Below, in pieces: positions 8,344 to 17,021 of a stretch of 34,659 nucleotides of DNA (positions are counted from its first letter, which is position 1; each line of letters opens with the position of its first letter). This DNA comes from Gammaproteobacteria bacterium (GTDB lineage: Bacteria; Pseudomonadota; Gammaproteobacteria; UBA6429; Thiohalophilaceae). The stretch covers positions 1 through 34,659 of the forward strand of contig JAOULO010000038.1 in the NCBI GenBank assembly GCA_029881995.1, given 5' to 3'. Made by a program: the position numbers and the translations under genes. The notes under the pieces were generated by a model. That model was not told where the DNA came from and searched no databases. It saw only the letters and a list, made by a program, of their open reading frames with translations.

Positions 8344-10419
8344 ATGGCTGGCGATATGCTCGGTATCAGTGTAACGGGGGTACAGGCGGCACAACGTGCA
8401 CTGAGTACCACAGGGCATAATATTGCCAATGCTAACACACCGGGTTATTCACGCCAAAAAATCACCATGGAGGCCTTACCACCAACCAATCAGGGGCCGA
8501 TGGGTATTGGTAATGGTGTTGTTGTTGGTGATGTATATCGGGTGCATGATGAATTCCTGACAGGTCAGGTCCGGAGTGTCACCTCACTGTCCAAGTCTAT
8601 GAACCTTAACCATGATTACACGGTCCAGGTGGATAATATGCTTGCAGATACAAAGGCAGGTCTGGCACCAACGATGCAGGAGTTTTTTGGAGCTGTAAAC
8701 GGTGTTGCCAATAACCCCTCTTCCACTTCATCTCGTCAGGTAATGTTAGGGGCGGCTCGTTCATTGGCAGATCGCTTTCAATATCTGGATGAACGGTTCG
8801 AGGTAATTAGAACCGCAGCAAACAAAAATATGAAAACCCTGGTGGTTGAAATCAATGAGTTGGCTAAGTCGATTGCAGCAACTAACCACAGAATTATTAC
8901 AGCCAGTGAAATTGGCGGCCAAGCACCGAATGATCTGGAGGATAAGCGAGATAAATTATTACAGGATCTGTCTGAGCGAGTTGGAATTCGAGTGACCTAT
9001 CAAAATGATAGCACTATGAATGTCTATATTGGAAATGGCCAGCTACTGGTTATTGGTTCTCGTGCTGCAGAGTTGAAGGCTGAAGGTACACCGGCAGATC
9101 CCCGCCAGCTGGATGTGATTTTCCAGGGGCCGGACAGCAAAGCGGTTGTGACCCGTTTTATAAATGGGGGAAGTCTGGGGGGGTTACTTAATTTTCAACA
9201 CAGTATTTTAGACCGAGCTCAGAACGAATTAGGTCGAATTGCTATAGGTATCAGTAAGGCATTTAATGATCAACATAAACTGGGTATGGATGTTCATAGT
9301 GAGTTGGGTGGTAATTTTTTTACCGAAACGGAGAAGATAGCCTCACAGGTTTTGCCAAATAGGGATAATGATGGTAATGCAGTTGTGTCGGTAGAGATCA
9401 CTAATATCGATAATCTCACACCCAGTGAATATCTACTGATGTATTATGAAGGTAATTATCGATTAATACGTCGTGATGATGATACTTTAGTTGGTGAATT
9501 TAGTTCTTTGCCTGCCAAGATACCTGAAGAGGGATTTTCCATTCACCTTGATCGTGGGACGCCACAAAATCTGGATACCTTTATCATTCGGCCAACCCGG
9601 CTTGGCGCCAAACGGGTCGATGTTATAGTTGATGATGTAAATAAGATTGCGGCGGCCAACCCAGTTCGTGTTGAAGCATCAATTGACAATCTCGGCACAG
9701 GAAAAATCCATATGGGTGAAGTACTGGATACTAAGACACCTTCATTTTCTGTAGCTAAGGGAAAAATGACACCGCCTTTTGCAGTTCGATTTATCGATGC
9801 AGAACATTTTGAGTTACTTGATAATACGGGTAAACCTGTACAGATAACCCGCATGGCTTTGCCAGAAGAATCAGAATTGTTGGAAAAGAAAGATGGACGA
9901 GAACTCTATGAAAAAGACAATACTAAAGGACGAAGACATGCTGATGCCCCTGCAATAGTAACATCCATAAAATATGATTCTGAAACTGGAGTCAATATAT
10001 TTCCTACGCCAGATGGCGAAGACCCCGGGTTTAGAGTGAGTTTTACAGGTGAACCGGTTAAGGGAGATACTTTTCGAATTGAGTACAATGAGGATGGAAC
10101 CACAGACAACAAGAATGTAATTGAACTATCGAGATTGCAGGATAAGCCGATATTGGCCAATGGAACAGCCAGTTTTACAGATGTTTATGCTGATTTGATT
10201 ACTCGTGTTGGTACAAAAACACATGAACTGGAGATTAATAAGAAGGCCCAAAAATTATTACTTGACCATGTGGTGGGAAAAAAGGAATCAAATTCAGGGG
10301 TAAATATGGATGAGGAGGCCGCAAACCTTGTTCGTTATCAAAAGCTCTTTCAGGCAAATGCACAGATCATTGCTGTTTCGCAAAAAATGCTTGATGTTCT
10401 AATGGCTTCGTTTAGGTAA
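8344..10419 (+). CDS. flgK: FlgK, first hook-filament junction protein (long form)
   Basis: Hook-associated protein 1, placed between hook and filament. The N-terminus GVQAAQRALSTTGHNIANAN and the motif NTPGYSRQKI identify it, and the C-terminus has NMDEEAANLVRYQKLFQAN. It has 691 residues, longer than the 540-650 usual for enterobacterial or pseudomonad versions. The extra sequence lies in the central surface-exposed part (about residues 330-600), as often seen in variable filament-end proteins. flgL follows after 4 bases. Confidence 0.95.
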   Translation: MAGDMLGISVTGVQAAQRALSTTGHNIANANTPGYSRQKITMEALPPTNQGPMGIGNGVVVGDVYRVHDEFLTGQVRSVTSLSKSMNLNHDYTVQVDNMLADTKAGLAPTMQEFFGAVNGVANNPSSTSSRQVMLGAARSLADRFQYLDERFEVIRTAANKNMKTLVVEINELAKSIAATNHRIITASEIGGQAPNDLEDKRDKLLQDLSERVGIRVTYQNDSTMNVYIGNGQLLVIGSRAAELKAEGTPADPRQLDVIFQGPDSKAVVTRFINGGSLGGLLNFQHSILDRAQNELGRIAIGISKAFNDQHKLGMDVHSELGGNFFTETEKIASQVLPNRDNDGNAVVSVEITNIDNLTPSEYLLMYYEGNYRLIRRDDDTLVGEFSSLPAKIPEEGFSIHLDRGTPQNLDTFIIRPTRLGAKRVDVIVDDVNKIAAANPVRVEASIDNLGTGKIHMGEVLDTKTPSFSVAKGKMTPPFAVRFIDAEHFELLDNTGKPVQITRMALPEESELLEKKDGRELYEKDNTKGRRHADAPAIVTSIKYDSETGVNIFPTPDGEDPGFRVSFTGEPVKGDTFRIEYNEDGTTDNKNVIELSRLQDKPILANGTASFTDVYADLITRVGTKTHELEINKKAQKLLLDHVVGKKESNSGVNMDEEAANLVRYQKLFQANAQIIAVSQKMLDVLMASFR

Positions 10420-10423
10420 TAGC

Positions 10424-11644
10424 ATGCGTGTATCAACTAATCAAATTCAACTCGGTGCGATCAATGCAATGATGGATCAGCAGGAGGGGCTGGCCAAAGT
10501 GCAGCAACAAGTTGCATCGGGTAAACGAGTGATTTCACCGGCAGATGACCCGGTTGCTATGGCTCAGGTCATTAGTTTACAGGATTCATTTAAAAAAACA
10601 GAACAATTTCAACGTAATATAGACAATGCTGTGGGTCGTTTAACCCTTGAGGAAGGTGTGTTAGACGGGGTAACAAAAATATTGCAGCGAGTTAGAGAAC
10701 TGGCCGTTTATGGTAATAATGCAACCCAGACCAATGACACTCGGGGTTATATTTCTGAGGAAATTGCACAACTTGGTGAAGAACTATTAGGTCAGGCCAA
10801 TACCATGGACTCTGATGGAGAGTTTTTATTTGCTGGTTCTAAGGGACGATTTAAACCTTTTTCAAAAGATGATAAAGGAAATTTCTTATACTATGGAGAT
10901 GACACGCAGCGTTTTGTGAGGGTTGGACCAAGACGACAAATAGCGATTAATGATACTGGTACAGAAGTATTTCGAAAAGTAAGGGAAGGCAATGGTACTT
11001 TTATTGTTACTGAGAGTTTGAATAACAAAGGGACTGGAGTACTGGATCAGGGTTCTTCAAAAGGTCATTATGATTTTGGAACCTATGTCATGGTCATGGA
11101 TCAAAAACAAAATCTAAATCCCAATGAGCCAATTACATATCAGATTCTTAAGGAAAATGGCGAGGTTATTGTACCACCGACAATCTTTTCTGAAGGTAAC
11201 GCAATCACCTTTGAAGGGGTGCAGATGTTTATACTAGGTGAACCCGAACCGGGTGATTTTTATGTCATACGGCCAAGCCAGCATCAGGATATTTTTACCA
11301 CTTTACAGAAACTGGTTGTTGCTCTGAAAGACTCTCGTAATACTGCTGAGGATCATGCATTTTTACATAATGAGGTAAACCGAGCGCTATCCTCAATTGA
11401 TACAGCATTGGGTAAAATTCTGGATGTCAGAGCGAGTATCGGTACACGTTTAAATGCCCTTGAAAGTCAAAGGGGTATCAACGAGTCATTCAGTATCCAG
11501 CTAAAAGAACTCGTCTCTAATATTGAAGATCTGGATTATGGCGAAGCCATTAGTCGCCTAAACAGTAGTAAGGTGGCTCTTGAGGCCTCCCAGAAGGCCT
11601 TTGTAAAAGTACAGGATGTTAGCCTGTTCAATCATCTCTACTGA
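10424..11644 (+). CDS. flgL: FlgL, second hook-filament junction protein
   Basis: Hook-associated protein 3, adapter between FlgK and flagellin. It has 406 residues. The flagellin-like N-terminus has KVQQQVASGKRVISPADDPV, and the C-terminus has LNSSKVALEASQKAFVKVQD. It starts 4 bases after flgK and closes the flg gene run. The 353 bases downstream separate it from fliC. Confidence 0.95.
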   Translation: MRVSTNQIQLGAINAMMDQQEGLAKVQQQVASGKRVISPADDPVAMAQVISLQDSFKKTEQFQRNIDNAVGRLTLEEGVLDGVTKILQRVRELAVYGNNATQTNDTRGYISEEIAQLGEELLGQANTMDSDGEFLFAGSKGRFKPFSKDDKGNFLYYGDDTQRFVRVGPRRQIAINDTGTEVFRKVREGNGTFIVTESLNNKGTGVLDQGSSKGHYDFGTYVMVMDQKQNLNPNEPITYQILKENGEVIVPPTIFSEGNAITFEGVQMFILGEPEPGDFYVIRPSQHQDIFTTLQKLVVALKDSRNTAEDHAFLHNEVNRALSSIDTALGKILDVRASIGTRLNALESQRGINESFSIQLKELVSNIEDLDYGEAISRLNSSKVALEASQKAFVKVQDVSLFNHLY

Positions 11645-11715
11645 TCCAAGCCGTTCTACTCTCTTAATTCAGTAATTAAATAGAGCACCTATACTTATAT
11701 ATAGCTATAGGCACG

Positions 11716-11739
11716 ACAATATACCTGTTGTTATATTGT
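11716..11739 (+). terminator. Weak hairpin after flgL (possible terminator)
   Basis: ACAATATA (11716-11723) pairs perfectly with TATATTGT (11732-11739) across an 8-base loop. The stem is AT-rich and no run of T follows directly, so a true intrinsic terminator is doubtful. It could instead be an operator or a decay-protecting stem. Confidence 0.3.
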
Positions 11740-11857
11740 GTGAGTTGTTTAATTCCCGGCAAGAAATGACCACATTAAACCATCAATAAACAAAATAATA
11801 ATAAAAAACAAATAGTTACAATTATGCCACAAGGCATATATTTTCCCTCATAGCCTA

Positions 11858-11884
11858 TAAAGTTTCAAAACCCCCGGACGCTAG
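11858..11884 (+). promoter_or_regulatory. Predicted sigma28 (FliA) promoter for fliC
   Basis: The -35 element TAAAGTTT (11858-11865) is followed by exactly 11 bases and the -10 element GACGCTAG (11877-11884). The -35 equals the FliA consensus. The -10 differs from GCCGATAA at three positions. Flagellin genes are usually FliA-controlled, so position and spacing support it. Transcription would start near 11891, leaving about 107 bases of leader. Confidence 0.7.
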
Positions 11885-11997
11885 TGATTTCGGGAGCGGT
11901 GAATATGCCTGATTTCAGGGTGTATATCCGCTTAGGTTTAATCCCTGCCCGCAGTAGAGCGACTGTAATGGGTCAGGAATAGAGAGGAGAGTGCGTC

Positions 11998-13425
11998 ATG
12001 CCTCAAATTATTAACACTAATATCATGTCGCTGAACTCGCAGCGCAACCTGAATACCTCTCAGGAATCCATGCGAGTTTCACTGCAGCGCCTGTCATCAG
12101 GTTTGCGTATTAATAGCGCGAAGGACGATGCTGCGGGTCTGGCGATTTCTGAGCGTTTTACCGCCCAGATTCGTGGTCTTAACCAGGCAGCACGTAACGC
12201 CAATGATGCGATTTCATTATCGCAGACGGCTGAAGGTGCACTGGGTGAGGCTGGTAACAACTTACAGCGTATTCGTGAGCTGGCCATCCAGTCTGCGAAT
12301 GCCACCAACTCGGCCTCTGACCGACTGGCACTGAATGCAGAAGTTGGGCAGTTGGTTTCGGAACTGGATCGTATTGCGACCAGTGCTGAATTCAACGGCC
12401 AGAAACTGCTGGATGGTACTTTTGGTACAGCTGTCTACCAGGTAGGTGCGAACGCTAACCAGACCATTGCAACGACAACGTCTAACTTCCGTACCAACCA
12501 GTATGGTAATAACCGTGTTTATGGTGCTGAAACTTCATCGGCTAACGGTGCTCGAATCGGAGCACAGACTATGCAGTTGAATGGTTACCTGGGTCAGGAA
12601 TTCATCAATATCGCAGAAGGTGACAGTGCCAAGCGTGTAGCCGAACTGGTCAGCGCCAAGAGTGATGACACCGGTATCCGTGCTTTTGCCAATACCGAGA
12701 TTGAGATGAAATTCTCCACCACCGGTGCCTATGTCATGGATGTCATGTCTGACAATGACGACTTCAAGAACATTGCCTTCACAGTGAGTGACATTAGTAC
12801 AACGGATGGTCTGTCTGCGGCTGTTACAGCCTTTAATGACGTGGCCAGCCTGACGGGTGTCACAGCGCGAGTATCTGACGATGCGACAGGTATTGTTCTG
12901 CGTAACGCGACAGGTGGCAACGTAGTCCTGCGTGATGGGCCGAATGCCAACTCTGGCGATGTTATGGTTGGTCAGCAGAAGCTGGGTGCCGATACCTCCA
13001 TTGATGAAATGACGATTACGGGTCAGGTTATCTATGACTCAGTGAAGTCTTTCTCTGTTGTTGGTACTGAAGGACAGGCTCTGACTTCGGGTACAGAGGC
13101 CTCAGCATTGATGTCTGTATCTACTATGGATATCAGCTCAGTGGATGGTGCTAACAAGGCCCTGGCCATTGTGGATGCGGCTCTTTCAACCGTGAGTGGT
13201 CAACGTGCGAAGTTTGGTGCGATTCAGTCTCGATTCGGTTCCACCATCGCCAACCTGACAACCAACTCTGAAAACCTCAGTGCTGCACGGTCTCGTATCC
13301 GTGATGCTGACTTCGCAGTTGAAACGTCAGAACTGACCCGTACCCAGATCCTCCAGCAGGCGGGTACTGCGATGTTGGCCCAGGCCAATACGATTCCTCA
13401 GAACGTATTGTCCCTGCTGCAATAA
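11998..13425 (+). CDS. fliC: FliC, flagellin
   Basis: Filament subunit of 475 residues. The conserved D0/D1 N-terminus begins [18 protein letters not shown], with [19 protein letters not shown] and [20 protein letters not shown], the segment recognised by TLR5 in beta- and gammaproteobacterial flagellins. The variable middle (about residues 180-390) has no recognised motif. The C-terminus ends [11 protein letters not shown]. Its codon use looks more biased than that of its neighbours, as expected of an abundant protein. Only one flagellin gene is present. It has its own FliA-like promoter and a strong terminator hairpin behind it. Confidence 0.97.
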   Translation: MPQIINTNIMSLNSQRNLNTSQESMRVSLQRLSSGLRINSAKDDAAGLAISERFTAQIRGLNQAARNANDAISLSQTAEGALGEAGNNLQRIRELAIQSANATNSASDRLALNAEVGQLVSELDRIATSAEFNGQKLLDGTFGTAVYQVGANANQTIATTTSNFRTNQYGNNRVYGAETSSANGARIGAQTMQLNGYLGQEFINIAEGDSAKRVAELVSAKSDDTGIRAFANTEIEMKFSTTGAYVMDVMSDNDDFKNIAFTVSDISTTDGLSAAVTAFNDVASLTGVTARVSDDATGIVLRNATGGNVVLRDGPNANSGDVMVGQQKLGADTSIDEMTITGQVIYDSVKSFSVVGTEGQALTSGTEASALMSVSTMDISSVDGANKALAIVDAALSTVSGQRAKFGAIQSRFGSTIANLTTNSENLSAARSRIRDADFAVETSELTRTQILQQAGTAMLAQANTIPQNVLSLLQ

Positions 13426-13436
13426 CCGTTTGATGG

Positions 13437-13456
13437 ATGGGGTAGAAATACCCCAT
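13437..13456 (+). terminator. Intrinsic terminator-like hairpin after fliC
   Basis: ATGGGGTA (13437-13444) and TACCCCAT (13449-13456) form a perfect 8-base-pair stem with a GAAA tetraloop, followed by TCATTT. It sits 11 bases after the fliC stop, so it would end or attenuate fliC transcription and stabilise its mRNA. The T tract is short, so some read-through into flaG is likely. Confidence 0.65.
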
Positions 13457-13490
13457 TCATTTAAACAAACACCGAAAATGAGGTGGCGTT

Positions 13491-13889
13491 ATGGCTAATG
13501 AGATATCTAGCATAACCTCGAAAATTGCAGTCGGTGGTGTCGCAGATGAGACCAACAAGGGCGAGTCTGTCACGGTAAGGGAAGTCGTTCTGAACCGGCA
13601 AGAAGTTGCCGAGTCCAGGAAGAAAGAATTTGCCGAACAGGCCAAACTTAACAGGGAAAAACTTGACAAGGTTGTCAGCGAACTTAAGGAATATGTACAG
13701 ACCATGCAACGGGATCTGAACTTTCACGTAGATGATGCTACAGGCCGTGTGGTCGTCCGGGTAGTCGAAACATCGACTAACAAGGTCGTCCGCCAGATAC
13801 CTGAAGAGGAAGTCCTGGCATTGGCACGACGTTTGGAAGAACTTCTGGACGATATGCCAAAAGGGATGTTGCTCGAAGGAGAAGCCTAA
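13491..13889 (+). CDS. flaG: FlaG family protein
   Basis: Small FlaG-type protein of 132 residues, found next to flagellin in polar flagellates, where it affects filament length; the mechanism is not firmly established. The C-terminal half carries the family pattern DLNFHVDDATGRVVVRVVE and VVRQIPEEEVLALARRLEE. The N-terminal half is charged and probably helical. A good ribosome site (GAGGTGG) precedes the ATG. It lies between the fliC terminator and the fliD promoter. Confidence 0.88.
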   Translation: MANEISSITSKIAVGGVADETNKGESVTVREVVLNRQEVAESRKKEFAEQAKLNREKLDKVVSELKEYVQTMQRDLNFHVDDATGRVVVRVVETSTNKVVRQIPEEEVLALARRLEELLDDMPKGMLLEGEA

Positions 13890-13895
13890 ACCGTC

Positions 13896-13911
13896 TGGTA
13901 TTGGAATTGCA
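13896..13911 (+). promoter_or_regulatory. Predicted sigma54 promoter for fliDST
   Basis: TGGTATTGGAATTGCA has GG at 13897-13898 and GC at 13909-13910 with the required 10-base spacing. The TTGCA half is perfect; the -24 half has TGGTAT instead of TGGCAC. It lies 71 bases upstream of the fliD ATG. Confidence 0.6.
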
Positions 13912-13981
13912 TAATACCCATGATGGCTGAAAGAAGTAGAGTTGTTTTCGGCAAGATGTATGATAAATCAAGGGGTTTTTG

Positions 13982-16009
13982 ATGGCGTCCATATCGTCTG
14001 CAGGAATCGGGTCCGGGCTGGATGTACCAGCCTTAGTTGAGAAATTGGTAAACGCCGAAGGCGATCCAATACGCTCACGCCTCGACCGCAAGGAGGCCAA
14101 ACTCCAGGCGGGGTTATCGGCCATAGGCACACTAAAAAGTGCCTTGTCCGAGTTCCAGTCTTCACTGGGGGGATTTCAGAAAATGGAATCCCTTCAGTCG
14201 ATGGCTGCTACTTCTGATGATGAAGGTATCCTTACCGTTACAGCCAGTAACAATGCCCAGGAGGGCGAATACGAAATCGATGTAGAAGAACTGGCCAGGT
14301 CGCAGCGCCTGGTGTCTATCGGTTTTGATTCAGATTTTATGCCATTGGGTTCAGGTTCTCTAAGGATCCAGTTTGGCACCTATAACGAAGATAATAATGA
14401 TTTCAAACCTAATCCTAAACAGGAACTAAGGATTATCGAAATTCAAGATGATCGAAGTTCACTGCGTGATATTCAAAAAGCGATTAACGATTCAAAGATA
14501 GGACTCAAAGCATCTGTTATCAAAGATGGTGAAGTCTATAGACTGGTTTTAACATCTGAACATGAAGGTACGGAAAACAGTATTCGTATCAGTGTGCAGG
14601 ATGATGACGGTGAAAACCTGGATATGGTTAGTCTATCCATGCTCTCGTTTGATCCGACTTACAAGGATGGCAAGGGGCGTAATATGGTCGAATCTCAGAC
14701 TGCCAGGGATGCGGAAATTGAGATTGATGGCTTAACCGTGTTTAGCAGCTCCAATGAAGTGGATGATGTGATTGATGGCCTTACTATTTCTTTAAAAGAT
14801 ACGGGTTCTGCTGATATTGAAGTAAAGCTCAACCAGATCCAGGTGGTGGAAAGGATACAGTCTCTGGTTCAAGGCCATAATAATTTGATTGATGCTGTAT
14901 CAGAGTTGTCCGGGTTTGACCCTGAATCTCGAATTGCAGGTCCATTAAATGGTGATTCTACCGTCAGAACTGTCATGAACCAGGTTCGGCGGATAATGAG
15001 TTCTTCTTTTGCCCATGTAAACCATCGTTATCAGTCACTTGCTGATATTGGTATTACTACTCAATCATCAACAGGTAAGTTGACGATAAATCAGTCGAAA
15101 TTACAAAGGTCTATAGAAGAAGACCTTGAGGAAGTGATTAATCTTTTTTCTAAATCAGGCAGGACTGATGATCCGCAGATAAATTACTTAAAAGCAAGTG
15201 ATCGAACTGCTTCAGGTACCTATCCCATTAATATCACCCAAAAGCCAACCAAAGGAGGCTATGCCGGAATTCGGTTAGACAGAAGCAGTTTTCCATTCTA
15301 TGTACAGGAAAGTAACGACGAGTTCATCATTAAAGTAAATGGGGTGAAAAGCGGCCCGATTAAGCTTGATCATGGTGTTTATTATAGTGGTCATGAACTG
15401 GCAGATGAGATTCAAGAAAAGGTAAATCAAGACGCCAATCTAGTACAGAAGGAAGCAAAAATTTGGACCAGTTTCTATGACCGTAGATTGATTATCATTT
15501 CTGAGAAACTTGGCTCAGGCTCATCCATAGAGCTTGTCAGCGGAGATTATGAATTACAGGAAGAGATGGGATTATCACTTGGGCGTGGTCAGGATGGTGA
15601 GGATATCAAAGGTTCAATAGGGACATATCGGACGCTTGGCACTGGAAATGTCCTGACAGGTCAGCAGGATATCGATGGTTTACAAATTGAGTTTTTAGGT
15701 GGTGGCGAAGGCCACCGAGGCAAAATTGTTTACTCAGAAGGAGTAGCGGCCCAGATGGATCAACTGATTAATGGTTTTCTGCAGTCTCAGGGAGTAATAC
15801 AGAGCCGAGTGGATGGATATGGTGAGAGGTTAACAGATATAGAACAGGAACGCCGACAGTTGGCAAGAAAACTGGAGAAATCAGAAGAACGATACTTAAA
15901 ACAGTTTACCAAGCTTGATGCCTTAATCGGGAGCATGAATTCAACCAGTCAATATCTAAATAATCAGTTGAAGGCCTTGCCAGGAGCAAGATCAACTTCC
16001 AGGAATTAA
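13982..16009 (+). CDS. fliD: FliD, filament cap protein (long form)
   Basis: Filament cap that folds and inserts flagellin at the tip. The start is ATG at 13982, with AGGGG 6 bases upstream; a TTG one codon earlier is also open. The N-terminal domain has SAGIGSGLDVPALVEKLVNA, and the C-terminal coiled coil has LTDIEQERRQLARKLEKSEE and SQYLNNQLKALP. At 675 residues it is longer than the 440-480 usual for this protein; the extra length lies in the middle, exposed part. It is followed by its neighbours fliS and a fliT-like gene. Confidence 0.95.
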   Translation: MASISSAGIGSGLDVPALVEKLVNAEGDPIRSRLDRKEAKLQAGLSAIGTLKSALSEFQSSLGGFQKMESLQSMAATSDDEGILTVTASNNAQEGEYEIDVEELARSQRLVSIGFDSDFMPLGSGSLRIQFGTYNEDNNDFKPNPKQELRIIEIQDDRSSLRDIQKAINDSKIGLKASVIKDGEVYRLVLTSEHEGTENSIRISVQDDDGENLDMVSLSMLSFDPTYKDGKGRNMVESQTARDAEIEIDGLTVFSSSNEVDDVIDGLTISLKDTGSADIEVKLNQIQVVERIQSLVQGHNNLIDAVSELSGFDPESRIAGPLNGDSTVRTVMNQVRRIMSSSFAHVNHRYQSLADIGITTQSSTGKLTINQSKLQRSIEEDLEEVINLFSKSGRTDDPQINYLKASDRTASGTYPINITQKPTKGGYAGIRLDRSSFPFYVQESNDEFIIKVNGVKSGPIKLDHGVYYSGHELADEIQEKVNQDANLVQKEAKIWTSFYDRRLIIISEKLGSGSSIELVSGDYELQEEMGLSLGRGQDGEDIKGSIGTYRTLGTGNVLTGQQDIDGLQIEFLGGGEGHRGKIVYSEGVAAQMDQLINGFLQSQGVIQSRVDGYGERLTDIEQERRQLARKLEKSEERYLKQFTKLDALIGSMNSTSQYLNNQLKALPGARSTSRN

Positions 16010-16041
16010 TTTATTTTAAACAGCTAAACTAAGGTGCAGGT

Positions 16042-16488
16042 ATGAATACAGGAAAATTAAATAACGCTGTGAAGGAATACAACCGTATTAATATAACCTC
16101 TGGTGTTGAAGAGGCAGATCCTCATCGGCTAATCCAAATGCTCATGCAGGGTGCACTAGAGAAAATTGCGATAGCCAAGGGATATATTGAACGTAGTGAT
16201 ATTGCAAACAAAGGGGTTCACATAAGCTGGGCAATATCCATAATTGAAGGCCTCCGTAGTAGCCTGAATATGGAACAGGGAGGTGATATGGCACAAAATC
16301 TGGAAGATATGTATGAGTACATGATACGCAAATTGCTACAGGCAAATATTGATAACAATATCAGTACCCTGGATGAGGTCAGTTCATTGCTACAGACTAT
16401 TAAATCAGCCTGGGATGAAATACCCGGCTTACTTGAGCAACAAGGGGCCAGTCAGGAATCGATTCCTGCAACAGGTGATAAGGTATAA
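16042..16488 (+). CDS. fliS: FliS, flagellin export chaperone
   Basis: Cytoplasmic chaperone that binds the flagellin C-terminus and prevents early polymerisation. It has 148 residues. Family features include DPHRLIQMLMQGALEKIAIA and SLNMEQGGDMAQNLEDMYEY, followed by MIRKLLQANIDNNISTLDEV. The ribosome site AAGGTGCAGG lies just before the ATG. It lies 32 bases after fliD and 7 bases before the fliT-like gene. Confidence 0.95.
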   Translation: MNTGKLNNAVKEYNRINITSGVEEADPHRLIQMLMQGALEKIAIAKGYIERSDIANKGVHISWAISIIEGLRSSLNMEQGGDMAQNLEDMYEYMIRKLLQANIDNNISTLDEVSSLLQTIKSAWDEIPGLLEQQGASQESIPATGDKV

Positions 16489-16495
16489 GAATTAA

Positions 16496-16816
16496 ATGAC
16501 TATTCAGACTATAGAAAGTTATGCATCCCAGGCACTAAGCTGTTCTCAACAAATGTTTTTGCTTGCTGAACAGCAGGAATGGGATGCCCTTGGAAAACTG
16601 GAAAGTGAAAGAAATCTGTTATTGCAGTCACTGTTCAGCCACCCCTCGCTACCCATGATGCTGGCAAAAATTGCAGACACTCTACGATATATCATCGAAA
16701 TTGATCAAAAAACAATTTCATTGGGGAAACAGGCAAGAAACATCCTGAAAAATGAAATGGATATGTTAAAACAGGGTAAAAAGGCTGTTGACGCCTACCT
16801 GCAAAATACCGCCTGA
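16496..16816 (+). CDS. fliT: FliT-like flagellar chaperone
   Basis: Small helical protein of 106 residues in the position of FliT, the FliD export chaperone. It is rich in Gln, Leu and Glu and contains a QQMFLLAEQQEWDALGKLE segment like the first helices of FliT-type proteins, and a charged C-terminal helix. Sequence conservation in this family is low, so the call rests on position, size and helical pattern together. It begins 7 bases after fliS. Confidence 0.7.
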   Translation: MTIQTIESYASQALSCSQQMFLLAEQQEWDALGKLESERNLLLQSLFSHPSLPMMLAKIADTLRYIIEIDQKTISLGKQARNILKNEMDMLKQGKKAVDAYLQNTA

Positions 16817-16903
16817 ATTAGCTGTATTCACAATTTGTTCAATTTACAAAAATTGTTACTAATATAAATTATATAGTTGGCGTAATAAAAACCTGCCAAT
16901 ATT

Positions 16904-16932
16904 TTGACTTATCCAAAGTCAGTGTCTAGTAT
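16904..16932 (+). promoter_or_regulatory. Predicted sigma70 promoter for fleQ, with inverted repeat
   Basis: TTGACT (16904-16909) and TAGTAT (16927-16932) are separated by 17 bases, matching the -35 and -10 elements at 5/6 and 4/6 positions. A 6-base inverted repeat, TGACTT/AAGTCA (16905-16921), overlaps the -35 and spacer, so a repressor site is possible. This fits fleQ as a top-tier gene not needing sigma54. Confidence 0.55.
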
Positions 16933-16968
16933 TTTTCTAACATTAATTTTACGTTCATGTTTGACGAT

Positions 16969-16989
16969 GCTCATGGTCTCCCAATGAGC
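16969..16989 (+). promoter_or_regulatory. Hairpin in the fleQ leader
   Basis: GCTCAT (16969-16974) pairs with ATGAGC (16984-16989) across a 9-base loop in which GG and CC could also pair. It ends 32 bases before the fleQ ATG. It may be an mRNA leader structure or a protein-binding palindrome; no partner is known. Confidence 0.35.
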
Positions 16990-17021
16990 CAGAAATAACC
17001 CATTATCAATGAGATACTTAG

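Larger units (their letters stand above)
11645..11997 (+). other. Noncoding flgL-fliC intergenic region
   Basis: No credible gene lies here. The first half is very AT-rich and contains an 8-base-pair inverted repeat at 11716-11739 and an imperfect palindrome around 11688-11711. The second half has the sigma28-like promoter at 11858-11884, a G/C-richer leader of about 110 bases, and a strong ribosome site (AGAGAGGAGA) just upstream of the fliC ATG. The AT-rich part could bind regulators or end flg transcription; neither is shown. Confidence 0.6.

Noticed and set aside
16830-16856. Hairpin ACAATTT/AAATTGT after the fliT-like gene as terminator.
   Set aside because: The stem is AT-only apart from one pair, the loop is 13 bases and no T run follows, so it cannot be told from chance in AT-rich DNA.
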